Source: Microbacterium trichothecenolyticum (GTDB lineage Bacteria > Actinomycetota > Actinomycetes > Actinomycetales > Microbacteriaceae). Taken from it: a DNA stretch of 64,000 bases. Under the pieces are notes generated by a model. That model ran no database searches, was not told the DNA's origin, and saw nothing but the letters and a program-made list of their open reading frames with translations. Positions 44,308 through 53,929 of the stretch are shown piece by piece. A program made the translations under genes and the position numbers. The DNA lies in NCBI RefSeq assembly GCF_000956465.1, contig NZ_JYJA01000034.1, positions 62,001 to 126,000 of the forward strand, read 5' to 3'. Positions within the stretch are counted from its first letter, which is position 1, and each line of letters opens with the position of its first letter.

Positions 44308-44334
44308 TCCCCGAGCCTATCCGGCCCGGCGCGA

Positions 44335-44407
44335 CGGGTTTGGGGCGCACTCTCTCCGTTGGGGCGCAGTAACTCCGCCCCAACGAAGAAATCGCGCCCC
44401 AAACCCG
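44335..44407. repeat. Nested double-stem palindrome between ftsW and murG
   Basis: Outer arms CGGGTTTGGGGCGC (44335-44348) and GCGCCCCAAACCCG (44394-44407) are perfectly complementary. Inside lie CGTTGGGGCG (44357-44366) and CGCCCCAACG (44376-44385), also perfect. The arms contain related GGGGCG cores. The rest is loop. This looks like a palindromic intergenic repeat unit, or a large hairpin acting as attenuator. Confidence 0.6.
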
Positions 44408-44424
44408 GATCCGAAGCCCTGACG

Positions 44425-45729
44425 TCAGCGGACGGCGTGGAGCTTCGCGCGCTCTCGCGCCGCGCGCGCCGAGGCGATGGCGGCCTCACGTCGCGCGACG
44501 GATGCCGGCAGTGATCGCGCGAACGCCAGCAGCACCCCGCACGCCAGCAGCACCGACAGCAGCGAGGTGCCACCCTGCGACATGAACGGCAGCGGCACGC
44601 CGAGCACCGGGAAGACGCGCAGCACGACGCCGATGTTGATCAGCGCCTGCCCGACGATCCACACGGTGATGCCGCCGGCGGCGATGCGCACGAACGGGTC
44701 GTCGGTCTTGCGGATGACATGGAAGGCGCCGACGGCGAACAGGGCGAAGAGGGCCAGCACGACGGCGCAGCCGATGAGGCCGAGCTCCTCACCGACGATC
44801 GCGAAGATGTAGTCGTTCGCGGCCGCGGGCAGCCAGTCGTACTTCTCGCGCGAGTTGCCGAGGCCGAGACCGAAGATCCCGCCGCTTGCAAGGCCCCAGA
44901 TGCCGTGCAGCGGCTGATAGCAGTCGTTGAAGTAGTCGTCGAGGCAGTTCGGGTTGAGGAAGCTCATGAACCGGCGCATGCGGTCCGGGCTCGTCACCGC
45001 GAGGAACGCGACCGCGCCCGCCGCGGCGATCGCGGGCAGGACGAAGATGCGCAGCTTCACTCCCGAGAAGAACAGGGCGCCCAGCACGATGAGCACGAGG
45101 ATCATCGCCGTGCCGAGGTCGTCGCCGGCCAGCACCGTCGCGATCGCGAGGCCTGCCACCGGCACGAGCGGGATGAACACGTGCTGCCACTTCGTGAGCA
45201 GCGTGCGCTTGCGGAAGAGGACGTATGCCACCCACAGCGCCAGACCGAGCTTCAGGAACTCCGACGGCTGCGCCTGGAAACCCGCGATCGTGATCCAGTT
45301 GCGGTTCCCGTCGGCGCCGTGGCCGAGGGGCGTGAACACCAGGAGCTGGAACGCGACGCCGAAGATGAGCGCCGGCCACGCCATCTTCTTCCAGAACGCC
45401 ACCGGCAGGCGGCTCGCGATGAACATCAACGGGACGCCGATCACCGCGAACACGACCTGCTTGAGCACCATCTCCCACGGAGCCTCACCGGCGGCCGTCG
45501 CCGTCGCGGAGGTCGCCGAGAGCACCATCACGAGGCCGAAGACCGTCAGGAGCAGCGTCGTCGAGGCGATGAGCAGGAACTCGCTCGGCACGGGGGCGAA
45601 CACGCGCCCGAGCGACACGCGAGCAGCGAGGCCGCGTCGCGCGGGCCTGTCAGCCTCGGTCGTCGTCGTCGCCGACGTCGTCGGAGCGGGGCGTGTCGTC
45701 CGGGCCCGCGGTGGCTGCGTCGTGGTCAC
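44425..45729 (-). CDS. ftsW: Lipid II polymerase FtsW
   Basis: A 434-residue SEDS-family protein with about ten membrane helices. Signatures are GNRNWITIAGFQAQPSEFLKL, FSGVKLRIFVLPAIAA, IVGEELGLIG and LPFMSQGGTSLLSVLLACGV. The hydrophilic, threonine-rich N-terminus (about 40 residues) overlaps the murD 3' end by 80 bp. It polymerises glycan strands at the septum together with FtsI. GTG 45729. Confidence 0.95.
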   Translation of the reverse strand: MTTTQPPRARTTRPAPTTSATTTTEADRPARRGLAARVSLGRVFAPVPSEFLLIASTTLLLTVFGLVMVLSATSATATAAGEAPWEMVLKQVVFAVIGVPLMFIASRLPVAFWKKMAWPALIFGVAFQLLVFTPLGHGADGNRNWITIAGFQAQPSEFLKLGLALWVAYVLFRKRTLLTKWQHVFIPLVPVAGLAIATVLAGDDLGTAMILVLIVLGALFFSGVKLRIFVLPAIAAAGAVAFLAVTSPDRMRRFMSFLNPNCLDDYFNDCYQPLHGIWGLASGGIFGLGLGNSREKYDWLPAAANDYIFAIVGEELGLIGCAVVLALFALFAVGAFHVIRKTDDPFVRIAAGGITVWIVGQALINIGVVLRVFPVLGVPLPFMSQGGTSLLSVLLACGVLLAFARSLPASVARREAAIASARAARERAKLHAVR

Positions 45730-47233
45730 CCGGGTCCTCCGTTCCGATCCGATCCCTCACCGCCGCAGCGAATCTGCGGCCGCGGTCCGCGTACGATGCG
45801 AACTGGTCGAAGGATGCGGCAGCGGGAGCGAGAAGAACAACGTCCCCGTCACGCGCCACCCCTGCCGCCAGTTCGACGACCTGCGCCATGACCACTTCAG
45901 TCTCATCGGCGTGCACCTCGAACACCGGCACCGTCGGCGCGTGTCGCTCGAACGCGGCGACGACCGCGGCGCGGTCGAGGCCGATCACGATCGCCGCCTT
46001 CGCGGTCGCTCCGCGTCCGGCGACGAGCTCGGAGATGTCGACGCCCTTGAGCAACCCCCCGACGACCCACACGGCGCCGGGATACGCCGCGAGCGACGAC
46101 GCCGCGGCGTGGGGGTTGGTGGCCTTGGAGTCGTCGACCCAGGTGACGCCCTCGTGGCGCGCGACGACCTCGATGCGGTGCGGGTCCAGGCGGAAGCCGC
46201 GCAGCGCATCCCGGATCGCCGTGGGCGCGACATCCAGCGACCGTGCGAGCGCTGCCGCGGCCAGGATGTTGGCGACGATGTGCGGCGCCGCGAGCCCGAG
46301 GGAGGCGAGCTCCTCGACCGTCGTGAGCTCCAGGGCGCTCTTGTGCCGGTCCTCGAGGAACGCGCGGTCGACGACGATGCCCTCGACGACGCCGAGGTCG
46401 CTCGGGCCGGGCACGCCCAGGTCGAAGCCGATGGCGCGGGCGCCCTCGACGACCTCGGCGTCCTCGACCATCGCCTGGGTGGCCGCATCCGCCTTGTTGT
46501 AGACGCACGCGACGCGCGTGTTGTCGTACACGTGCGCCTTCGCCGCGCGGTACTCCTCGAACGAGCCGTGCCACTCGAGGTGGTCGTCGGCGAGGTTGAG
46601 GCACACGGCCGCGTGCGGCGACAGCGGGTCGGGCGAGTCCTGCAGTCCGAGGTACCAGAGCTGGTGGCTCGACAGCTCGACCACGAGTGCGTCGAAGCCG
46701 TCAGGGTCGCGCACCGCGTCGAGCACCGGCGTGCCGATGTTGCCGACGGGAGCTGCGCGCACGCCGCCCGCGACGAGCATGGTCGCCGTCAGCCGCGTGG
46801 TGGTGGTCTTGCCGTTGGTGCCGGTGATGAGGATCCAGTCGGCGGGTCTGCCGTCGGCCCTCACCACCTTGTCGCGCACGCGCCACGCGAGCTCGACGTC
46901 GCCCCACAGCGCGATGTCGTTCTCGCGCGCCCACGCGATGAGCGGATGCCTCGGCGCGAAGCCGGGCGACGCCACGACGACCTCGGGCGCGAACTCGATG
47001 AGCTCGGCGGGAGGCGAATCCAACGAGCCGGTCCACAGGCGTGCGCCGATGACGGGCAGGAGGCGCTCGTACTCCTCGTCGGCCTTCTCGGTCACGACGA
47101 GAACGTCGGCGCCGAGCTCGGCGAGGGTGTCGGCGACGGAGAAGCCGGTGACCGACAGGCCGAGCACGGCGACCCGCAGGCCCTTCCAGTCGGCGTTCCA
47201 GCTGGTGAGGGCGCGGAGGCGGTCCGAGGTCAT
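45650..47233 (-). CDS. murD: UDP-N-acetylmuramoylalanine-D-glutamate ligase
   Basis: A 527-residue Mur ligase adding D-glutamate. It has LRVAVLGLSVTGFSVADTL, the P-loop ILITGTNGKTTTTRLT, VELSSHQLWYL, WVDDSKATNPHAAASSL and GGLLKGVDISELV. Start ATG 47233 gives a four-base overlap with mraY (ATGA); an in-frame ATG at 47248 is possible. The C-terminal about 30 residues (DHDAATAGPDDTPRSDDVGD) are a disordered acidic tail encoded in the region overlapping ftsW. Confidence 0.94.
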   Translation of the reverse strand: MTSDRLRALTSWNADWKGLRVAVLGLSVTGFSVADTLAELGADVLVVTEKADEEYERLLPVIGARLWTGSLDSPPAELIEFAPEVVVASPGFAPRHPLIAWARENDIALWGDVELAWRVRDKVVRADGRPADWILITGTNGKTTTTRLTATMLVAGGVRAAPVGNIGTPVLDAVRDPDGFDALVVELSSHQLWYLGLQDSPDPLSPHAAVCLNLADDHLEWHGSFEEYRAAKAHVYDNTRVACVYNKADAATQAMVEDAEVVEGARAIGFDLGVPGPSDLGVVEGIVVDRAFLEDRHKSALELTTVEELASLGLAAPHIVANILAAAALARSLDVAPTAIRDALRGFRLDPHRIEVVARHEGVTWVDDSKATNPHAAASSLAAYPGAVWVVGGLLKGVDISELVAGRGATAKAAIVIGLDRAAVVAAFERHAPTVPVFEVHADETEVVMAQVVELAAGVARDGDVVLLAPAAASFDQFASYADRGRRFAAAVRDRIGTEDPGDHDAATAGPDDTPRSDDVGDDDDRG

Positions 47234-48342
47234 GTGCGAGAGAGCCATTCGACGTAGAAGAATCCGACGCCCGACACCGCCAGGAGGCCGGCGATGATCC
47301 ACATGCGCACGACGATCGTGACCTCCGACCACCCTCGCAGCTCGAGGTGGTGGTGGAACGGGCTCATGAGGAACAGGCGCTTGCCGCGCGTGATCTTGAA
47401 GTAGAGGCGCTGCAGGATCACCGAGCCGGGGCCGATGATGAAGACGCCGGCGACCAGCACGGCGAGCAGCTCGGTGCGGGTGAGGATCGCCATCGCGGCG
47501 ATGACGCCGCCGATGGCCATCGATCCCACGTCCCCCATGAAGACCTTGGCCTTGGGGGCGTTCCACCACAGGAAGCCGACGAGCGCGCCCACGAAGGACG
47601 CCGAGATGATCGCGAGGTCGAACGGATCACGCGTCGGGTAGCACGCGGCCTTCGCCGCCGCCGCGAGGGCGTCGCCGCCCCAGCACGCCTGATTGAACTG
47701 CCAGAAGGCGATGAGGCTGTAGGCGCCGACGACGAAGATCGCCGCGCCGGCGGCCATGCCGTCGAGGCCGTCGGTCACGTTCGTGCTGTTGGAGAAGGCG
47801 ACGCCGATGAACGTGATCCACGCGAGGTAAAGGATCCAGCCGATGATGAGCCCGAGCGTCATGAAGCCCAGGGCCGGCACGTCGCGGAACACCGAGATGT
47901 ACGGCGAGGCGGGGGTCTGGTCGAACTGGTTGGGGAAGTTCAGCGCGACGATGCCGAATGGCACGGTGACCGCGACCTGACCGGCGACCTTGCGCCAGCC
48001 GCTCAGGCCCATGAACTTCTGCTGGCGCACCTTCATGTAGTCGTCGATGAAGCCGACGGCGCCGAGCCCGACCATCATCCAGATCACGAGCAGGCCCGAG
48101 ACGGTCGGCGGGTTGTTGCCGACGTAGCACCCGACCAGGTAGCCGACGATCGTGCCGACGATGAAGATCGTGCCGCCCATCGTGGGCGTGCCGCGCTTGG
48201 TCTGGTGGTTGGGGTTGCGGATGTCTTCCGGTGTCCGGATCACCTGACCCCAGCCCCACTTGCGGAAGAGCCGCAGGAACACGGGAGTGAGGAAGAGGGT
48301 GAATGCCAGCGAGATCGCCGCCGCGGTAAGGAGTGATCTCAC
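47230..48342 (-). CDS. mraY: Phospho-N-acetylmuramoyl-pentapeptide transferase
   Basis: A 370-residue integral membrane enzyme that makes lipid I. Conserved pieces are KRGTPTMGGTIFIVGT, VGFIDDYMKV (catalytic aspartates), FSNSTNVTDGLDGMAAG and SPFHHHLELRGW. GTG 48342 overlaps the murF stop by four bases (GTGA). About ten helices are expected. Confidence 0.96.
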   Translation of the reverse strand: MRSLLTAAAISLAFTLFLTPVFLRLFRKWGWGQVIRTPEDIRNPNHQTKRGTPTMGGTIFIVGTIVGYLVGCYVGNNPPTVSGLLVIWMMVGLGAVGFIDDYMKVRQQKFMGLSGWRKVAGQVAVTVPFGIVALNFPNQFDQTPASPYISVFRDVPALGFMTLGLIIGWILYLAWITFIGVAFSNSTNVTDGLDGMAAGAAIFVVGAYSLIAFWQFNQACWGGDALAAAAKAACYPTRDPFDLAIISASFVGALVGFLWWNAPKAKVFMGDVGSMAIGGVIAAMAILTRTELLAVLVAGVFIIGPGSVILQRLYFKITRGKRLFLMSPFHHHLELRGWSEVTIVVRMWIIAGLLAVSGVGFFYVEWLSRT

Positions 48343-49754
48343 GAGAACGATTCTCCCAGACGATCGCCGAGGAACCGGAGCCCGGCGGAGTTCGACGACT
48401 TCACCAGCACGCGGTCGCCGTCGCGCAGCTCACCCTGCAGATAGTCGAACGCCTCGTCGGCGGTCGAGAAGAAGACGGCCTCGTTGTCCCACGAGCCCTG
48501 TGCGACGGCCTCGAGGAACATACGGCGTGCCGGGTCGCCCACGACGACGATGCGCTGGATGCCGAGTCTCACTGCGAGCAGGCCGACCCGGTCGTGCTCC
48601 TCCTCGGCGTACTCGCCGAGCTCGCTCATCGCGCCGAGCACGGCGACGGTGCGCTCATCGGGGCCGGTGATCTGCGCGAGGGTGCGCAGAGCCGCCGCCA
48701 TCGAGTCGGGGCTGGCGTTGTAGGCGTCGTTGATGATGCGCACGCGCTCCGAGCCGAGGGGCTGCATGCGCCACCGCTCGGCGATCTCGACGGTCTCCAG
48801 GCGCGCGACGGCGTCGGCGAGCGAGACCCCGAAGGTCGTCGCGGCGGCGATCGCCGCCAGCGCGTTCATGACATGATGCTCGCCCAGCACCCGCAGGCGC
48901 AGCGGCAGCGAGACGCCGTCGGCGGTCACCGTGAACGAGGTTCCGGATGCCGTGACCACGACGTCGTCGGCGCGCACATCCGTGGCGGTGGGACCGCGGC
49001 CGAACCAGCGCACGCTCGCGCCCTGCTCGGCGGCGATGGGCGCCATCGCGGCGACGCGCGCGTCGTCGGCGTTGAGCACCGCCACTCCCCCGGCGCTCAA
49101 CGCGCGCACGAGCTCCGACTTCGCGTGGAAGGTCGCCTCGATCCCGCCGAAGCCGCCCGCGTGCGCCATACCGACCATCAGCACGACGCCGACCTCGGGG
49201 TCGACGAGTCCGGCGAGGCGGGCGATCTCGCCGGGCGCGCTCGCGCCGAACTCGCTCACGAGGTACTTCGTGGTGCCGGTGACGCGAAGCATCGTGAGGG
49301 GCGCGCCGACCTCGTTGTTGAACGACGCCTTCGGCGAGACGGTCTCACCCTCGCCCTCGAGGATCCGGGCGAGCAGGTTCTTCGTCGTCGTCTTGCCGTT
49401 CGACCCGGTGATGCCGACGACGCGCAGGTCTCCGGCATCCTTCACCGTCTTCACCACCTCGCGTGCGAGGGCGGCGATCGCCTCGACGACGTCGGGCACG
49501 AGGATCTGGGTGACGGATGCCTCGACCCGCCGCTCGACGAGGGCCAGGGCGGCGCCCCTCTCGACGGCCGCGTCGACGAACAGGTGCCCGTCGGTCTCTT
49601 CGCCCGGCTTCGCGACGAAGACGCCGCCGGGTTCGATGAGGCGGGAGTCGGTGTCGACGGCCCCCGACACGACGGTGTCGAGGGTGTCGCCGTTCTCGAG
49701 GTGCACTTCGCCCGAAACGGCGTGGGCGATCTGGGCGATGTTGAGCGCGATCAT
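48339..49754 (-). CDS. murF: UDP-MurNAc-tripeptide--D-alanyl-D-alanine ligase
   Basis: A 471-residue Mur ligase adding D-Ala-D-Ala. P-loop GITGSNGKTTTKNLLARIL, then FNNEVGAPLTMLRVT and RIINDAYNASPDSMAAAL are present. ATG 49754 is chosen after dropping nine unmatched upstream codons. It follows ftsI by 26 bases with no murE between, unusual for a dcw cluster. Coupled to mraY. Confidence 0.95.
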   Translation of the reverse strand: MIALNIAQIAHAVSGEVHLENGDTLDTVVSGAVDTDSRLIEPGGVFVAKPGEETDGHLFVDAAVERGAALALVERRVEASVTQILVPDVVEAIAALAREVVKTVKDAGDLRVVGITGSNGKTTTKNLLARILEGEGETVSPKASFNNEVGAPLTMLRVTGTTKYLVSEFGASAPGEIARLAGLVDPEVGVVLMVGMAHAGGFGGIEATFHAKSELVRALSAGGVAVLNADDARVAAMAPIAAEQGASVRWFGRGPTATDVRADDVVVTASGTSFTVTADGVSLPLRLRVLGEHHVMNALAAIAAATTFGVSLADAVARLETVEIAERWRMQPLGSERVRIINDAYNASPDSMAAALRTLAQITGPDERTVAVLGAMSELGEYAEEEHDRVGLLAVRLGIQRIVVVGDPARRMFLEAVAQGSWDNEAVFFSTADEAFDYLQGELRDGDRVLVKSSNSAGLRFLGDRLGESFS

Positions 49755-49780
49755 GTGGGGAACTCCGGAAGCTCGGGACA

Positions 49781-51565
49781 CTACCCGAACTTGGGCAGCA
49801 GCTCCGGCGACGTCGTCGAGGGCATGACGCGGTAGGTCTTGAGAACCTGGGTCATGGCCTTCTGGAACGCGGTCGCGTTGGCCGCAGACGATGTTACCTT
49901 CGTCGGCTCGTCGAGGGTGACGACGACGACGTACTGGGGGTCGTCGGCGGGCGCGAAGCCGACCATCGTCGTGTAGTACACGCCGGCCTTGTAGTTGCCC
50001 TGGCCGTCGCTCTTCTCACCGGTACCCGTCTTGCCGCCGAGGCGGTAGCCGGGGATGGCGACCGTCTTGGCGTAGGGCGCCTGCAGGAACACGTTCTCGA
50101 GCATCTCGCGCATCTGCGCGGAGGTGCCCTCGCTGATGACCCGTTCGGGCTCCGCCACCTCGGGCTCGACGACGGTGCCGTCCGCTTTGGTGCACGACTC
50201 GATGATCTGCAGCGGCATCTTCACGCCGCCGTTCACGATCGCGCCGTACGCGCGCGCGAGCTCGGGCATGGTGGTCGTGACGCCCTGGCCGAACGAGGTG
50301 TTGAGGGTGGTCTGCGCGCCCCACTGGTCCGCGGGGTAGATGAGGCCTTGGCCCTCACCGGGATACCCCGAGGCCGTGCCGTCGCCGATGCCGAACCTCT
50401 TGAAGTAGTCGTAGCGCGTCTGCTTGTCCACCTTCTGGCTGAACTTCGAGATGCCCGCGTTCGAGGAGTCGATGAGCACGCCGGTGAGCGTGTAGGTGTA
50501 GGCCGGGTGCTGGAACGAGTCGCGCACGCGCGCGCCCCCGTCGAAGTTCTCGAGGCTGGAGGCGACCACGGTCGAGGTCGGTGTCTGCCCCCCGGCATCG
50601 ATGACCGTCGCCGCGGTGAGGCCCTTGAAAGTCGATCCGGGTTCGAACCAGTCGGTGAAGATGCTGCTCGTGCGATCCTTCACCGCTGCGGCCTCGAAGT
50701 CGTTGGGGTCGACGGTCGGATACTCGGCGGCCGCGCGCACCTTGCCGGTCTTCACCTCGTAGACGAGGATCGCACCGCGCTGCGCGGCCATCGTCTGCGT
50801 CTGCTCGGCGATGAGCTGCTGCATGTACCACTGCAGGTCGCGGTCGATCGTCAGCTGCAGCGTGCCGCCGTCCGTCGCGGGCGTCTCCAGCTCGGTGCCC
50901 GGGATGACGACGCCGTCCTTGCCCTTCTCGTACGTCCGCGTGCCGTCGGTCGCCGCGAGGCAGGCGTTCTGCGACTGCTCGAGGCTCTCGAGCGGCGTGC
51001 CGTCGGAGCCGACGAAGCCGATGAGGTTGCCGGCGACCGCGCCGTCGGGGTACGTGCGCGCAGGGTGCGAGACACACGCGATGTAGGGGGTCTTGAGGTC
51101 GGCCAGGGCTCGGAACTGCTCGGTCGACACGCCCTTCTTGAGCACCGCGTACTGCGAGTTGGGATCCTCCGCGAGAGCGGTGCCGACGATCGCACGGACC
51201 TCCTCGGGAGTCTGGCCGGTGATCTCGGCCACGTCGTTCGACACGTCCGCCCACAGCCGTTCATCGGAGTCGCCCGAGAGCACCTGCTCGTCGATCTGGG
51301 TGATGAGCAGCGGAGACAGCTGGCAGTCGTAGCGAAGGATGCTGCCCGCCAGGGTCTGCCCGTTCGTGTCGACGATCGAGCCGCGCGTGCCGTAGAGCTT
51401 CTGCTCTCCGGCGAAGGCGACGTCGAGGGAGTCCTTGATGTGATCGTCGGCGTTCACGACCTGGATGTCGACGAGGCGGACGATGAATCCGGCGAGGACG
51501 GCCAGGACGACGGCGAGGGCCACCACGGTGCGGCGGCGGGGACTTCTCGTGCTTCGTGTCGTCAT
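49781..51565 (-). CDS. ftsI: Penicillin-binding protein, FtsI/PBP3-type transpeptidase
   Basis: A 594-residue class B PBP. One N-terminal helix (VVALAVVLAVLAGFIVRLVD) precedes a dimerisation domain with GTRGSIVDTNGQTLA. The transpeptidase domain carries the SxxK serine (EPGSTFKGLT), SSN and KTGTGEKSDGQ. It crosslinks septal wall and is recruited by FtsW/FtsQ. ATG 51565 has AGACGCAGATG context. It overlaps nothing and sits 68 bases after ftsL. Confidence 0.96.
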   Translation of the reverse strand: MTTRSTRSPRRRTVVALAVVLAVLAGFIVRLVDIQVVNADDHIKDSLDVAFAGEQKLYGTRGSIVDTNGQTLAGSILRYDCQLSPLLITQIDEQVLSGDSDERLWADVSNDVAEITGQTPEEVRAIVGTALAEDPNSQYAVLKKGVSTEQFRALADLKTPYIACVSHPARTYPDGAVAGNLIGFVGSDGTPLESLEQSQNACLAATDGTRTYEKGKDGVVIPGTELETPATDGGTLQLTIDRDLQWYMQQLIAEQTQTMAAQRGAILVYEVKTGKVRAAAEYPTVDPNDFEAAAVKDRTSSIFTDWFEPGSTFKGLTAATVIDAGGQTPTSTVVASSLENFDGGARVRDSFQHPAYTYTLTGVLIDSSNAGISKFSQKVDKQTRYDYFKRFGIGDGTASGYPGEGQGLIYPADQWGAQTTLNTSFGQGVTTTMPELARAYGAIVNGGVKMPLQIIESCTKADGTVVEPEVAEPERVISEGTSAQMREMLENVFLQAPYAKTVAIPGYRLGGKTGTGEKSDGQGNYKAGVYYTTMVGFAPADDPQYVVVVTLDEPTKVTSSAANATAFQKAMTQVLKTYRVMPSTTSPELLPKFG

Positions 51566-51633
51566 CTGCGTCTCGTGCTCTGCGCCTCGTGCAGTGGGGC
51601 GTCTCGATCGGTTCTCGGCTCGGCGTCGTCGCT

Positions 51634-52230
51634 TCAGTGTGTGCTCGGGGTGGGCAGTCCGTCCGTGAGCGGAGGCGGAGTGTTGCCGACTCCGCCGTCG
51701 GGCGTCTCGGCGACCTCGACCGGCAGACCGTCGATCGTCGCGTCGGGCACGGTGACCAGGGGCGTGTTCGTGATGAGCGCGTTGGGCACGGATCCGCGGC
51801 CGATGGCGTCGACCGACGAAGTGCCCATGGCGACCTCGGACGGACCGAGGATCGCGCCGTCGCTCAGCCGCAGATAGCTGGGCGCCTCGTTGATGACCAT
51901 GCCGAGCGCCGCCGCGTTCGCGGCCAGGTACTGCGGCGAGCTGAGCCCTGCGACGTCGTCGTAGAGGATCTGCTTCTCGTAGGTGAGGTCGCGCTGCTCC
52001 TTCGTCAGGGCGGCGATCTCGTACGTCCCCTGCGTCGTCATGATCGACAGCGACATCTGGGCGGCGCCGATGAGGAAAGCCCCCAGCACCGCGACGATGC
52101 CGTAGAAGAGCTTCGGGCGGCGCCGGCGGGCCGGTGCGTCGACTACCCGCAGTCGGCGGCGCGGGGCATCCGTCCTCTCCGGGGCGACGGCCCGACCGAG
52201 GCCGGTCGTGGCGTTCGCGATCGTGCTCAT
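51634..52230 (-). CDS. ftsL: FtsL-like divisome protein
   Basis: A 198-residue bitopic protein in the ftsL position. A basic N-terminus ([20 protein letters not shown]), one helix ([20 protein letters not shown]) and a coiled-coil-like stretch ([20 protein letters not shown]) match FtsL/FtsB-type proteins. The remainder is Pro/Thr rich. ATG 52230 overlaps the rsmH stop by four bases (ATGA). Confidence 0.85.
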   Translation of the reverse strand: MSTIANATTGLGRAVAPERTDAPRRRLRVVDAPARRRRPKLFYGIVAVLGAFLIGAAQMSLSIMTTQGTYEIAALTKEQRDLTYEKQILYDDVAGLSSPQYLAANAAALGMVINEAPSYLRLSDGAILGPSEVAMGTSSVDAIGRGSVPNALITNTPLVTVPDATIDGLPVEVAETPDGGVGNTPPPLTDGLPTPSTH

Positions 52231-53195
52231 GCGGCACCCTCCGCGTGCTCGGGCCTCACGCGCTCAGCGGCTCGCAGGCGCACCGGCGTCGCGCGCGGGT
52301 TGACCGCGCGCTCCTCGTCGGTGGCGAGCTCGGCGCCTTTGACGAGCAGTCGGAACTTGGGGGCGTGCTCGGGCAGCTCGACGGGCAGCCCCTTGGGCGC
52401 GGTCGACGCCGACGCGTCGGCGAACGCGCGCTTGATGAGGCGATCCTCGAGGGACTGGTACGACAGGACGACGATGCGGCCGCCGACCGGCAGGATGCCG
52501 AGTGCCGAGGGCACCGCCCGCTCGAGCACCGACAGCTCGCGGTTGACCTCGATGCGCAGCGCCTGGAACACACGCTTGGCAGGGTGGCCGGTGCGCTGCA
52601 CGGCGGCCGGAGTCGCCGCCTGCAGGATCTCGACGAGCCGGCCCGATCGCTCGATGGGCGACTCGGCACGTGCGGCGATGATCGCGCGGGCGTAGCGACC
52701 GGCGAGTTTCTCCTCGCCGTAGCGCTCGAAGATGCGCCGCAGGTCGCCCTCGCCGTAGGTGGCGAGGATGTCGGCTGCCGTCGTGCCCGCCGACTGGTCC
52801 ATGCGCATGTCGAGCGGCGCATCCTGCGCGTACGCGAAGCCGCGGCCCGGGACGTCGAGCTGCAGCGACGAGACGCCCAGATCGAAGAGGATGCCGTCGG
52901 CCGCGGCGAACCCGCTCGCGGTCACCGCATCTGCGATGCCGTCGTAGACGGTGTGCACGAGATGCACGCGGTCGCCGAACGGAGCGAGGCGCTCCCCCGC
53001 GATGCGGAGGGCGTCGGTGTCGCGGTCGAGGCCGACGAGCTGGAGCTTCGGGAAGCGCTGCAGGAACGCCTCGGAGTGCCCGCCCATGCCGAGCGTGGCG
53101 TCGACGAAGACGGCGCCGTCGCGCTCGAGCGCGGGAGCGAGCAGCTCGATGCAGCGCTCGAGCATGACAGGGGTGTGGATGTCGCGAAGATTCAT
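52227..53195 (-). CDS. rsmH: 16S rRNA (cytosine(1402)-N(4))-methyltransferase
   Basis: A 322-residue SAM-dependent methyltransferase. Signatures are the [15 protein letters not shown] start, [19 protein letters not shown] (SAM loop), [35 protein letters not shown] and [19 protein letters not shown]. It methylates C1402 of 16S rRNA. ATG 53195; an upstream in-frame start adds 32 unmatched codons. It follows mraZ by 106 bases. Confidence 0.96.
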   Translation of the reverse strand: MNLRDIHTPVMLERCIELLAPALERDGAVFVDATLGMGGHSEAFLQRFPKLQLVGLDRDTDALRIAGERLAPFGDRVHLVHTVYDGIADAVTASGFAAADGILFDLGVSSLQLDVPGRGFAYAQDAPLDMRMDQSAGTTAADILATYGEGDLRRIFERYGEEKLAGRYARAIIAARAESPIERSGRLVEILQAATPAAVQRTGHPAKRVFQALRIEVNRELSVLERAVPSALGILPVGGRIVVLSYQSLEDRLIKRAFADASASTAPKGLPVELPEHAPKFRLLVKGAELATDEERAVNPRATPVRLRAAERVRPEHAEGAA

Positions 53196-53301
53196 GATCG
53201 CCTGGCGGTCCTGGTCCCCAGGCCCTGATCCCCATCCGCTCCGACCTGGCACCGGGGAAGTGGCGACAGGGCACGAGCAGCTGGGAGTCACGGCCGAGGG
53301 C

Positions 53302-53733
53302 TCAGAACAGGCCCGGAATCACCTCCTGCTCCAGCTCGGCGTAGCTCTCTTCGTTGGCCTCGGCGTAGGTGTTCCACGCCGTGGCGTCCCAGATCTCTGC
53401 ATGGGCGCCTACGCCGGTGACGACGAGGTCGCGCTCCAAGCCGGCGTATGCGCGCAGCGGAGGGGGGATGGTGATGCGGTTCTGACCGTCGGGCTTCTCG
53501 GCGCTCGCGCCGGAGAGGAACATGCGCAGGAAGTCGCGCGCCTGCTTGTTCGCAAGAGGCGCCTCGCGGATGCGGTCGTGCACCCGCTCGAACTCCTTCT
53601 CGCTGAATACGTACAGGCAGCGATCCTGCCCGCGCGTCACGACGACACCCCCACCAAGGTCGTCGCGGAACTTCGCCGGGAGGATGACGCGTCCTTTGTC
53701 ATCGAGCTTGGGTGTGTGCGTGCCCAAAAGCAT
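53302..53733 (-). CDS. mraZ: Transcriptional regulator MraZ
   Basis: A 143-residue regulator made of two SpoVT/AbrB-like halves. It has [20 protein letters not shown] and [17 protein letters not shown], each with the conserved R-I-P core. It represses the division cluster by binding the repeats at 53776-53800 upstream. Start ATG 53733 after GGGGGTGTG. First gene of the dcw operon. Confidence 0.96.
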   Translation of the reverse strand: MLLGTHTPKLDDKGRVILPAKFRDDLGGGVVVTRGQDRCLYVFSEKEFERVHDRIREAPLANKQARDFLRMFLSGASAEKPDGQNRITIPPPLRAYAGLERDLVVTGVGAHAEIWDATAWNTYAEANEESYAELEQEVIPGLF

Positions 53734-53775
53734 CGGTACATCACACCCCCTTCATCCGGCCCCCCGGGATGTGCG

Positions 53776-53800
53776 CCACTTTACTCCACTCTCCTCCACT
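53776..53800 (-). promoter_or_regulatory. MraZ operator, three AGTGG repeats with 10-bp period
   Basis: On the minus strand AGTGG occurs at 53800-53796, 53790-53786 and 53780-53776, exactly ten bases apart, giving the octamer pattern AGTGGAGGAG/AGTGGAGTAA. MraZ is known to bind repeated GTGG boxes at ten-base spacing upstream of mraZ, so this is a confident autoregulatory site (by known family behaviour). Confidence 0.85.
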
Positions 53801-53875
53801 TTGCTATCGATCTGTGATGTGACACTCCCCCGCGCCCCTGCGCGGCGGGATGAAGGGGCTGCGCGGGCAACAAAA

Positions 53876-53901
53876 AAGCACCGACCCTAAGGTCGGTGCT
53901 T
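53876..53901 (-). terminator. Terminator of DUF3040 gene (11-bp stem, T6)
   Basis: AAGCACCGACC-TTAG-GGTCGGTGCTT followed by a run of T in the minus sense. It lies 28 bases past the DUF3040 stop and just upstream of the mraZ promoter, so it insulates the division operon. Confidence 0.85.
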
Positions 53902-53929
53902 CTCGTGCCGATTCAGGCGGCGGGGACGC

